A stretch of DNA of 64,000 nucleotides. It comes from Paenibacillus tritici (GTDB lineage Bacteria > Bacillota > Bacilli > Paenibacillales > Paenibacillaceae). Shown piece after piece: positions 16,769 to 24,095 of the stretch. How positions within the stretch are numbered: the first letter of the stretch is position 1; each line of letters starts with the position of its first letter. The stretch lies in NCBI RefSeq assembly GCF_013204885.1, contig NZ_JABMKX010000018.1, forward strand, positions 62,001 through 126,000, written 5' to 3'. A model generated the notes under the pieces. The model was given only the letters and a program-made list of their open reading frames with translations, did not search any database and was not told the DNA's origin. The translations under genes were made by a program, and so were the position numbers.

Positions 16769-16920
16769 AAAGAAAAATGGTGAAAACACGAGAAAAGTGT
16801 GCTTTAATAGATTTAAAAGCAGGTATTCCTCGGTTTTTGATGCTTTTTCCACTTTATACTGTTATGGAAACTCCTTCTTTTTGTAAAATCATAAGCCATA
16901 GAAAAGGGAGACTTGAAAGT

Positions 16921-17340
16921 ATGCACGTTCGTTCCTTTCAATTAAGCGACGTTACTCCAGTGACTGAATTGCTGCAGACCGCATTATCGGAAGAATGTTT
17001 CGAGAGCACGATCGAGCCTTTCTCCAGGCAGCTTTCATGGGATTCGGATCTCATTGTAGTTGCAGAGGAAGAAGGAGAAATCATCGGTGCGCTGATTGGT
17101 ACGATTGAGAAGAATCACGGCTGTTATTTCCGCATTGCCGTCCATCCTGATTATCGCCGCAGAGGAGTCGGCAAGAGTCTTGTAACGGCTATGGAGAACA
17201 GATTTCAGGCGCGGAAGGTCAGCGGTATCTATGTTGCCGTGGATGAACACAATTCTTTTGCAATGCCGCTCTATGAAGCCATGGGTTATGATGAGAACCA
17301 GATCTTCAAATCCGTACGCAAGCTGAGCATTGTCGGGTAA
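16921..17340 (+). CDS. GNAT N-acetyltransferase, single domain
   Basis: 139 residues from the ATG at 16921, which has GGGAG 10 nt upstream. An in-frame ATG at 16777 would add 48 residues that do not look like GNAT sequence and has no RBS. The acetyl-CoA motif A is clear: RIAVHPDYRRRGVGKSLVTAMENRF, with an R-R-x-G-x-G-type loop; the C-terminus SFAMPLYEAMGYDENQIF is the usual end of the fold. The acceptor is unknown. The gene is preceded by about 400 bp of A+T-rich leader with two palindromes and followed by a strong terminator. Confidence 0.88.
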   Translation: MHVRSFQLSDVTPVTELLQTALSEECFESTIEPFSRQLSWDSDLIVVAEEEGEIIGALIGTIEKNHGCYFRIAVHPDYRRRGVGKSLVTAMENRFQARKVSGIYVAVDEHNSFAMPLYEAMGYDENQIFKSVRKLSIVG

Positions 17341-17453
17341 CTTGTCCTTTGAGCCGGTGCTGTAAGCGGAAACAAATGTCAGAGTAGAGAACTATTGCAG
17401 GGCGGATACCTCCGGTTATATGGTTAATCCTGCATAGTCTGTTTCATTATACT

Positions 17454-17504
17454 AAAGCATATCTTCCCTATGTCCATTGCAAATGGGCGGGAGATATGCT
17501 TTTC
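17454..17504 (+). terminator. Terminator after the GNAT gene
   Basis: A 14-bp stem AAAGCATATCTTCC/GGGAGATATGCTTT with one G-T-like mismatch position, ending in TTTT. It lies 45 bp before the signal peptidase start. Confidence 0.8.
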
Positions 17505-17549
17505 TATTGTTAAGGACCTGATAACCCAATCGAAGCAAGTAGGTGGACT

Positions 17550-18164
17550 ATGAACCGGGAGCTTGAAGAAGAACTCATGCGAAGCCGCAGACAAAGATAC
17601 AGATCGGTTACGCATAACAAGTCCAGACAATCCAAAAGAACGTGGATCAGGGATATCCGGGAGTGGATCATCACTGCGGGAATTGTATTCGCGGTCATGT
17701 CACTGCTTAATATTTATGTGTTCAATGTGTCTACGGTGATAGGCCAGTCCATGCAGCCTACCCTGTATCAGGGAGAGAAGCTGATTATCAACAAAATCGC
17801 CCTGAGCTTCGGGAACCCGGGCCGCGGGGAGATCGTTGTTCTGCATGATCCCAGTACCGGACCGGACCGCAAGGAATATCTGGTCAAGCGGGTGATTGGC
17901 ATTCCCGGCGATATTGTCGAGGTGCGGGACCAACAGCTCTACGTCAACGGCAAGCGGGTGGAGGAGCCTTATATAGATACCTCTATTGAAGATCCCGATT
18001 TCAGCGGGCTGACCGTACAGGAGGGAACCTACTTCGTGATGGGGGATAACCGTCATGCCGGAGCCAGTAAGGACAGCCGTTATTTCGGCCCTGTTGCCAA
18101 GGACAGTATCGTGGGCAAGGTCTCCCTGATCTGGTGGCCTATCTCTAAGATGAAAGCCCTGTAG
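17550..18164 (+). CDS. lepB: Type I signal peptidase
   Basis: 204 residues, a Gram-positive SipS-type enzyme with a single N-terminal membrane anchor (about 38-58) after a basic cytoplasmic segment. It cleaves signal peptides on the outer face of the membrane. Catalytic S67 is in IGQSMQPTL and general base K113 in YLVKRVIGIPGD; box E is MGDNRHAGASKDSRYFGPV. GTAGGTGG precedes the ATG. The gene precedes queG by 36 bp and probably shares a transcript with it. The host probably has several Sip paralogs; which one this is cannot be said. Confidence 0.96.
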   Translation: MNRELEEELMRSRRQRYRSVTHNKSRQSKRTWIRDIREWIITAGIVFAVMSLLNIYVFNVSTVIGQSMQPTLYQGEKLIINKIALSFGNPGRGEIVVLHDPSTGPDRKEYLVKRVIGIPGDIVEVRDQQLYVNGKRVEEPYIDTSIEDPDFSGLTVQEGTYFVMGDNRHAGASKDSRYFGPVAKDSIVGKVSLIWWPISKMKAL

Positions 18165-18200
18165 ACTGAATCAGATTCCAACTATAAAGGAGAGGCGGAC

Positions 18201-19397
18201 ATGAATTTCAACATCCAGACATCCTACGCTCCGCCTCCTTCCAGGTGGGAGGAGCTTAAGGCTGAGATTAAGGCGGCTGCGCCGGCGCTCGGTATTGATG
18301 ATATCGGGTTCACTACGGCGGAGCCGTTCCTATATTTGAAAAACATTCTTCAAGAGCACAGAGACAAAGGGTACGAATCCGGCTTCGAGGAGCCTGATCT
18401 GGATAAACGGACCGTTCCTGCCCTCCATTCGGGAGAGCAGCCCCTCTCCATCATTGCCATTGCGGTGGCCTATCCGTCCAAAATGGAGAACCCGCCCAAA
18501 TCCGAACCGGGTGCGCGCAGAGGCATATTGGCCCGGGCCTCCTGGGGCCAGGATTATCATCATGTCCTCCGTGAAGCGCTGGCGAAGCTGGAGAGCTTCA
18601 TCCGGGAGCGTGTCCCGGATGCCGTGCTTGAGAGTATGGTAGATACGGGAGCGCTTGTAGACCGGGCTGTAGCGGAGCGGGCAGGCATCGGCTTCAGCGC
18701 CAAGAACTGTGCCATTATCTCGCCCAAGTGGGGATCGTGGATCTATCTGGGGGAGATGGTGACGAATATCCCGCTTCCTCCGGATCAGCCTGTGCAGGAG
18801 GGCTGCGGAGACTGCACCAAATGCATCGACGCTTGTCCTACAGGCGCATTGGTCGGTCCGGGACAGCTCAACGCCCAGGCTTGTATCTCCTTCCTGACCC
18901 AGACCAAGGGCTTCCTGAGCGATCACTATATGACCAAGATCGGTAACCGGCTGTACGGCTGTGACACCTGCCAGATTGTCTGTCCGCATAACCGGGGCAA
19001 GAATTGGGACCACCGTCCGCAGCTCCTGCCTGATCCGGAGGTGGTCAAGCCGCTGCTGATGCCGATTCTGGATCTCAGCAACCGCGAATTCAAGGAGAAG
19101 TTCGGCAGCAGTTCGGCTGCATGGCGCGGCAAAAAGCCGATCCAGCGCAACGCAATCATCGCGCTCGGCAACTTCAAGGAGGCTTCTGCCGTGCCGAAGC
19201 TGACCGAAATTCTGCTCCGGGAGCCGCGGCCGGAGATGCGCGGGACGTCTGCCTGGGCGCTCAGCCGTATCGGCGGCAGCGAAGCGCTTGCGGCTGTGGA
19301 GCAGGCGCTCCAGAGTGAAGAGGATGCTACCGTGCGCGGGATGCTGGAGCAGGCCCGGGACAAGCTTCTGGAGCAGGAGGCGGCAGGCGGGAGATGA
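18201..19397 (+). CDS. queG: Epoxyqueuosine reductase
   Basis: 398 residues. QueG is a cobalamin and 4Fe-4S enzyme that reduces epoxyqueuosine to queuosine in tRNA. Two ferredoxin-type clusters are visible: CGDCTKCIDACPTGAL and, with one cysteine upstream, CDTCQIVCPHNRG. Upstream blocks RGILARASWGQDYHHVL and LVDTGALVDRAVAERAGIGFSAKN are typical. The C-terminal about 80 residues are HEAT-like repeats (AIIALGNFKEASAVPKL, AWALSRIGGSEAL). AAAGGAG precedes the ATG. yneF and folE follow; FolE supplies the first step of the same pathway (GTP to dihydroneopterin triphosphate). Confidence 0.96.
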   Translation: MNFNIQTSYAPPPSRWEELKAEIKAAAPALGIDDIGFTTAEPFLYLKNILQEHRDKGYESGFEEPDLDKRTVPALHSGEQPLSIIAIAVAYPSKMENPPKSEPGARRGILARASWGQDYHHVLREALAKLESFIRERVPDAVLESMVDTGALVDRAVAERAGIGFSAKNCAIISPKWGSWIYLGEMVTNIPLPPDQPVQEGCGDCTKCIDACPTGALVGPGQLNAQACISFLTQTKGFLSDHYMTKIGNRLYGCDTCQIVCPHNRGKNWDHRPQLLPDPEVVKPLLMPILDLSNREFKEKFGSSSAAWRGKKPIQRNAIIALGNFKEASAVPKLTEILLREPRPEMRGTSAWALSRIGGSEALAAVEQALQSEEDATVRGMLEQARDKLLEQEAAGGR

Positions 19398-19506
19398 CCC
19401 GGATCACGGGATTTGCCAATTGCTGTCCAGTTGTTGAAATGCTATGATAGATTCGCGTGCCTGAACAGGGTATTGCCAGACAATCGAGTACAAAGGTGGA
19501 TTACAG

Positions 19507-19755
19507 ATGAATATTGCATTGCCTATTATTACACTTGTTGTAGGTCTGATCGGCGGATTCTTTATCGGCGTGTATTATCTGCGCAGACAGATGACAACGA
19601 TGCAGAATGATCCTGAAATGCTGCAGAAGGTTGCCAAGCAAATGGGGTATAACTTGAACGGGAAGCAAATGCAGCGTGCCCAGCAGATGATGAAGAACGG
19701 CAATCAGCCGGGGCGTGCTCCTGCAGCGGGCAGAGGACAGTCCCGCAAGAAGTAA
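19507..19755 (+). CDS. yneF: YneF-family small membrane protein
   Basis: 82 residues. One N-terminal transmembrane helix (IALPIITLVVGLIGGFFIGVY) is followed by the family block LRRQMTTMQNDPEMLQKVAKQMGYNLNGKQMQRAQQMMK, which is characteristic of the UPF0154/YneF proteins of Firmicutes. The C-terminal tail is Gly/Arg/Lys-rich. Function is unknown. AAGGTGG precedes the ATG. It sits between queG and folE, with no terminator visible on either side. Confidence 0.9.
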   Translation: MNIALPIITLVVGLIGGFFIGVYYLRRQMTTMQNDPEMLQKVAKQMGYNLNGKQMQRAQQMMKNGNQPGRAPAAGRGQSRKK

Positions 19756-19813
19756 TAATTGTGATGGTATGAAATAGATAAGAGTCAACTGCGGGTGCGG
19801 AAGGGGGAGCTTC

Positions 19814-20407
19814 ATGGGGGGCATCAAGGAGTACAAGAACGGGAAGGTTTCTGTAAACCGGGAGCAGATTGAGTATCATGTGGAGAAAATTCTGGAATTA
19901 ATCGGTGAAGATACCAGCCGCGAAGGCCTGCTGGAAACACCGGCCAGAGTGACCCGGATGTATGAAGAGATATTTGGCGGGTATTCCATTGATCCGCGCG
20001 AAGCGCTGGGTGTAACCTTTGACGAGTCTCATGAAGAGCTGGTCATAGTGAAGGATATTGTCTATTACAGCCAATGCGAGCATCACATGGCTCCGTTCTT
20101 CGGCAAAGTGCATATCGGCTATGTCCCCAGCGGACGTATTGCCGGACTCAGCAAGCTGGCCCGGCTCGTAGAAGCGGTCAGCCGCCGGCTGCAGGTGCAG
20201 GAGCGTATCACGGCCCAGATTGCCGACATTATGACGGAGGTGCTGAATCCGCACGGTGTCATGGTCGTAGTTGAAGGGGAGCATCTGTGCATGTGTGCCC
20301 GTGGCGTGAAGAAACCGGGCAGCAAGACCGTCACGATGGCAACCCGGGGCAGCTTCCGGGAGGATGCCGCTGCCCGGGCCGAGTTCCTGGCCCTGATCAA
20401 AGAATAA
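19814..20407 (+). CDS. folE: GTP cyclohydrolase I
   Basis: 197 residues. FolE converts GTP to 7,8-dihydroneopterin triphosphate, the entry point to folate and to queuosine. Zinc ligands C88 and H91 are in [20 protein letters not shown], and the third, a cysteine, in [44 protein letters not shown] is the classic N-terminal signature. GGGGGAG lies 6 nt before the ATG. It closes the queG-yneF-folE run and is followed by a strong terminator. This is the canonical type IA enzyme, not the zinc-independent FolE2. Confidence 0.97.
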   Translation: MGGIKEYKNGKVSVNREQIEYHVEKILELIGEDTSREGLLETPARVTRMYEEIFGGYSIDPREALGVTFDESHEELVIVKDIVYYSQCEHHMAPFFGKVHIGYVPSGRIAGLSKLARLVEAVSRRLQVQERITAQIADIMTEVLNPHGVMVVVEGEHLCMCARGVKKPGSKTVTMATRGSFREDAAARAEFLALIKE

Positions 20408-20446
20408 GGCCAGGCAACCCTGCCTGACCCAGAACTGTAATGATCT

Positions 20447-20487
20447 AAGCCCGCTTGCCACTTCGACAGTGGCGGCGGGCTTTTTTT
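20447..20487 (+). terminator. Terminator of folE
   Basis: Stem AAGCCCGC/GCGGGCTT with inner GCCACT/AGTGGC around a TCGAC-like loop, followed by seven T. Confidence 0.92.
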
Positions 20488-20507
20488 CGATGTCGGCTCA
20501 GGCTGAA

Positions 20508-21695
20508 TCAAAAGGGCTGCCAGACCAGCTTGCGGGCGGCGCCATACCGCTCGGCAACATAAGGCCAGTTCACGACCTTCCACCAGTCCTGGATATAATC
20601 GGCGCGGTTGTTCTGATGCTTGAGGTAATAGGCATGCTCCCACACATCCAGCGCCAGCAGCGGAACCACATCCCACTGGGACAGGTTCTGATGTTTCTCG
20701 GCTGTCAGAATTTCCAGCCTGCGGCTGCGCGGGCTCCAGACCAGAATGGCCCATCCGCCGCCCTCTACTTTATTGACAGCTTCAGTGAACTGAGCCTTGA
20801 AGGCATCATAGCTGCCGAAGCTGCGTTCTATGGCATCCAGCAGTGCTCCAGTAGGGCGGCCGCCGCCCTGCGGGGACATCACGTTCCAGAAGATAGTGTG
20901 CAGATAATGGCCGGCCCCGTTGAAGGCAAGCTCCCGCTCCCAATGCTTAACCAGATCGTAATCGCTCTTCATCCGCGCTTCCGCCAGCTTATTCTCCGCC
21001 TTATTCAAGCCGTCTACATAACTCTGATGATGCTTGTCGTGATGAATGATCATCGTCTTCTCATCAATATACGGTTCCAGCGCGTTATAAGCATAAGGCA
21101 GCGGAGGAAGAGTATGCCCGCCGATAGGAACGGGACCTGCTTCACGGGATTCCCATAACGGAACCGCAAAGCTGCCTGTCCCCTGAAGATTCTCCCCGCC
21201 AACAGCCGAGTCAGCTGAAGGAACGGGTTCATTCTGCCCGGGCGGATTCATCCGCATCATCCCGGCCCCGTAGTCCGAAGGCGTCAGAGCCGCAAGCACG
21301 GCCAGGAAATATTCAGATTCCCGGATGAAGTGCAGCAGTGTCGTTCCTGCCAGGGGAAAGGCATTGACTGCGGCGCTGGCTTCCTTCATGGCTTTCAGGT
21401 GCCTGATGAATTCAGCAGACTGGTCGCAGGCCGTCTGCAGCAGCAGCCCGGTTTCGGCGGTTTGGCTTCCCTGGCCCCCGGCGTCCGGGGCTTGCTGAGC
21501 AGCCAGCAGGTGCTGCGCCGCCTGCTCTGTAGCCAGGAATACAATAGCCCACTCCTGAAGCAGCTTCACATAAGGCTCCTCCAGGCGCGGGATAATCTGG
21601 ATTAATACCTCGGCATGTTCTTTCTCCTGTTTTTTCCAGAAGGCGATTTCCCCTAGAATCTGCACTGGCGGCGGTGCAACGAATACATATGGCAT
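20508..21695 (-). CDS. Two-domain superoxide dismutase with N-terminal DUF2935-like helical domain
   Basis: 395 residues. Residues about 190-390 are an Fe/Mn SOD with all ligands: H218 (IIHHDKHH), H266 (YLHTIFW), D350 and H354 (LDVWEHAYY). Residues about 1-140 are helical with FWKKQEKEHAEVL, FLATEQAAQHLL and LHFIRESEYFLAVL, resembling the DUF2935 fold found alone or fused to SOD in Bacillales. Residues 142-188 look like a flexible linker. There is no signal peptide. Compared with SodA the ligand sphere has NGAGHYLH in place of NGGGHANH. The helical part carries Glu/His pairs that could bind metal; this is inference. It is convergent with folE and monocistronic. Confidence 0.88.
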   Translation of the reverse strand: MPYVFVAPPPVQILGEIAFWKKQEKEHAEVLIQIIPRLEEPYVKLLQEWAIVFLATEQAAQHLLAAQQAPDAGGQGSQTAETGLLLQTACDQSAEFIRHLKAMKEASAAVNAFPLAGTTLLHFIRESEYFLAVLAALTPSDYGAGMMRMNPPGQNEPVPSADSAVGGENLQGTGSFAVPLWESREAGPVPIGGHTLPPLPYAYNALEPYIDEKTMIIHHDKHHQSYVDGLNKAENKLAEARMKSDYDLVKHWERELAFNGAGHYLHTIFWNVMSPQGGGRPTGALLDAIERSFGSYDAFKAQFTEAVNKVEGGGWAILVWSPRSRRLEILTAEKHQNLSQWDVVPLLALDVWEHAYYLKHQNNRADYIQDWWKVVNWPYVAERYGAARKLVWQPF

Positions 21696-21818
21696 GATTT
21701 GCAGTCCTCCCGTCCTAAAGTTTCAACGCTCCATTATATGCCGGGGAGGGGCTGTTTATGAGACTGGCTGTGCTGAGAATTGCGGCCGCCTGCCGGGCTT
21801 ACTGCTCAGCACAACAAA

Positions 21819-21863
21819 TAAGCATGCACAGGACGTATCGCAAGATACATCTGAGCATGCTTA
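21819..21863 (-). terminator. Stem-loop after the membrane-anchored hydrolase gene
   Basis: Arms TAAGCATGC and GCATGCTTA are perfect reverse complements, with an inner GTATC/GATAC pairing. It lies just downstream of the minus-strand stop at 21882. The U-tract is weak. Confidence 0.6.
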
Positions 21864-21881
21864 GGGTTAACGATAAAGTGC

Positions 21882-22925
21882 TTATTTGCTCGCGGTGGGG
21901 TTTCCGTGGTTGTTCCCGCTGATACTGGCCAATTGCACATTCCCCAGAAAAGCAGATACCCGGCGCAGATACTCACGCGGATGCTCACGGAACAGCAGTT
22001 CATGGTGGCTGTCTTCAACAATCCATGAATCCGAGTACGGATTGCTCTGGTTAGCGGCCAGCTCTTCGGCAATCGGATAAGGCGCCTTATCATCCTTGGT
22101 GCCATGCATGAAGAGTACCGGGAACGGGTAATCCTCAGATTTGACCTTGGAATAAGGAATCTGGTTGAGTCCTGTGCCGTTCAGCACCGGGAAGAGCATC
22201 TCCATAATCTCCAGCGAAGGCTGGCGGGGAAGATTAATATTCTGCTTGATATTATGGTACAGCGTGTCCGGCTCCAGCAGGAAGGTGCTGTCCAGAATCA
22301 TCGCATCTACATCATCGGTTACGAGACCTGCCTGCAGTGCGGTTCCTGCGCCCATGGAGAAGCCCCAGACCACAATTTCGTCGGCTCCTTTGTCCTTGAC
22401 GAATTCAATCGCTCCGAGCAGCTGCTGGGATTCCTTTTTGCCGCCGGTTGCGATGTCCCTGTCGGTCTTGGAGGCGAAGCCGTAGTCGAACATGACAACA
22501 TTGAATCTCAGGCTGTGTGCATAATGGGCCAGATCATACATGGGAACCCAGCTCTCTTCGCGGTTCGCGCCGTAGCCGTGGCTGAAGATAATGGTTTTGG
22601 TTGCGCCTTTGGATGGAATATACCATCCCTGCATCATGCGGCTACCGTCTTTGGCCGGGAAAGTAATGTCCTCGTACGCTAGCCCCTTAGCCTGATAAGG
22701 ATTGGAGTAGAGGGGGGCTACGGTAGGATTCGAGAGCACCCAGGCGATATAGGCATGCAGGGCGATGAAGCAGAACACGAAGAAGAAGAATACAGATAAC
22801 AGCAGAGACACGACGATGTGCTTAATGCGTATCATCCGCAGTGAAATTAAACGTGATGAAGCGGGCTTACCCTCGTTAGGTATACGGGAGACCGGCGCAC
22901 CGGGATGACTTGTTGCCAGATTCAT
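21882..22925 (-). CDS. Membrane-anchored alpha/beta hydrolase
   Basis: 347 residues from the ATG at 22925, which has AGGAGGGG 5 nt upstream; a start 33 bp earlier lacks such a site. One transmembrane helix near the N-terminus (HIVVSLLLSVFFFFVFCFIAL) anchors the protein, with the catalytic domain probably outside. The nucleophile is in VVWGFSMGAGTALQ; the oxyanion region is IIFSHGYGANREESW; the acid and His are in LFMHGTKDDKAPY and VEDSHHELLF. It resembles B. subtilis YqkD and related esterases. Substrate is unknown. It faces the IclR gene across a 244-bp A+T-rich gap. Confidence 0.87.
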   Translation of the reverse strand: MNLATSHPGAPVSRIPNEGKPASSRLISLRMIRIKHIVVSLLLSVFFFFVFCFIALHAYIAWVLSNPTVAPLYSNPYQAKGLAYEDITFPAKDGSRMMQGWYIPSKGATKTIIFSHGYGANREESWVPMYDLAHYAHSLRFNVVMFDYGFASKTDRDIATGGKKESQQLLGAIEFVKDKGADEIVVWGFSMGAGTALQAGLVTDDVDAMILDSTFLLEPDTLYHNIKQNINLPRQPSLEIMEMLFPVLNGTGLNQIPYSKVKSEDYPFPVLFMHGTKDDKAPYPIAEELAANQSNPYSDSWIVEDSHHELLFREHPREYLRRVSAFLGNVQLASISGNNHGNPTASK

Positions 22926-23169
22926 AAGGTCCCCTCCTAAAAGTTTCTTCTTATTCAAAGCATAAATAGTTCATATATTTAATCGTAAATTTATGCCCTT
23001 ACAAAGTCAATGGAATTAGGACTTTTGTAATGTAACTGTAAACTGCGGACGGCTTTTCCTGTGTGCTGAATATACTGGACTTTTTTTAGGCATTTGCACT
23101 AAGATAGGGTTATCATATTAAATATGTAACCGGGTTTCAATAGGTGAAACATGTGAAGGGGAGATCGGG

Positions 23170-23919
23170 GTGGAAGACCGGAAACTGACTGTACGCGCCG
23201 TAGAACGTGCGCTGGATATATTGTTGTGCTTCACTCAGGATAATGATTATGACCTGAGCCTGACTGAAATCTCCGCGAAGATCGGTCTGCATAAAAGCAC
23301 GGTGCACCGCCTGCTGACTACGCTGGAGGAGAAGGGCTTCCTGCAGCGGGACGAAGGGACTGACAAATACAGGCTGGGCATCCGCATCTGGGAGCTGTCC
23401 ACACATCTCCCGACGCTGAATGAACCGGCGGTGCTGCTGCTGCCGGCCATGGAACGGCTGCGAGACCGTCTGGGCGAGACCGTCAGCCTGTACCTGCGCG
23501 ACAATCTGGAGCGCGTGCGCATCCAGGCTGTTCAGAGCCGGCAGGCCATCCGCCGTGTGGCGCAGATTGGCGCAAGGCTGCCGCTGTCTGTAGGCGCATC
23601 GAGCAAGGTGCTGGCCGCCTACGCGCCGCCGGAAGTGCAGGTCCGGCTGCTGGCCGACCCGGCATGGCCAGAGACCGTAGACCGTAGCCAATATCTTGAG
23701 CAATTGAAGGAGATTACGCGCTGCGGATATGCGACCAGCTTCGAGGAACGGGAACCAGGCGCGGCAGCGGTAGCCGTGCCTATTGCCGGCCGGGCAGGGG
23801 GAGTGGTGGCGGCTCTGTCGCTATCCGGACCGGTCAGCCGTCTGTCGCGGGAGACGCTGGAGGAATACGCCGTAATTCTGGCAGAGGCTGCAGCTGAAAT
23901 GGGTCTGATGATGGGCTGA
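23170..23919 (+). CDS. IclR-family transcriptional regulator
   Basis: 249 residues. The N-terminal winged HTH reads AVERALDILLCF...LSLTEISAKIGLHKSTVHRLLTTLEEKGFLQRD, and the C-terminal half is the IclR effector domain (GETVSLYLRD, GASSKVLAAYAPPEV, GYATSFEEREPGAAAVAVPI, AALSLSGPVSRLS). Such proteins sense small metabolites and control catabolic genes. The GTG start at 23170 follows GGGGAG. No catabolic operon is adjacent, so the regulated genes are elsewhere or it acts on itself. Confidence 0.93.
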   Translation: MEDRKLTVRAVERALDILLCFTQDNDYDLSLTEISAKIGLHKSTVHRLLTTLEEKGFLQRDEGTDKYRLGIRIWELSTHLPTLNEPAVLLLPAMERLRDRLGETVSLYLRDNLERVRIQAVQSRQAIRRVAQIGARLPLSVGASSKVLAAYAPPEVQVRLLADPAWPETVDRSQYLEQLKEITRCGYATSFEEREPGAAAVAVPIAGRAGGVVAALSLSGPVSRLSRETLEEYAVILAEAAAEMGLMMG

Positions 23920-24095
23920 ATAAGAGATTGTTGTGACCCTGGCAGGCTTAGACAAGCTTAGAGATAGCATGGGAAATAAAGGCTATTTCTACTTGCGCAG
24001 TTTCATTGAATATCTAGTCAAAATGAACTATCATTAAAAATGATTAATTAAAATTATTGTAGAAATATAAGGAATCCAGAGCATGAGGTGATGGG

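Noticed and set aside
16777-16920. N-terminal extension of the GNAT gene to ATG 16777
   Set aside because: No RBS, A+T-rich non-GNAT-like residues; ATG 16921 has a good site.
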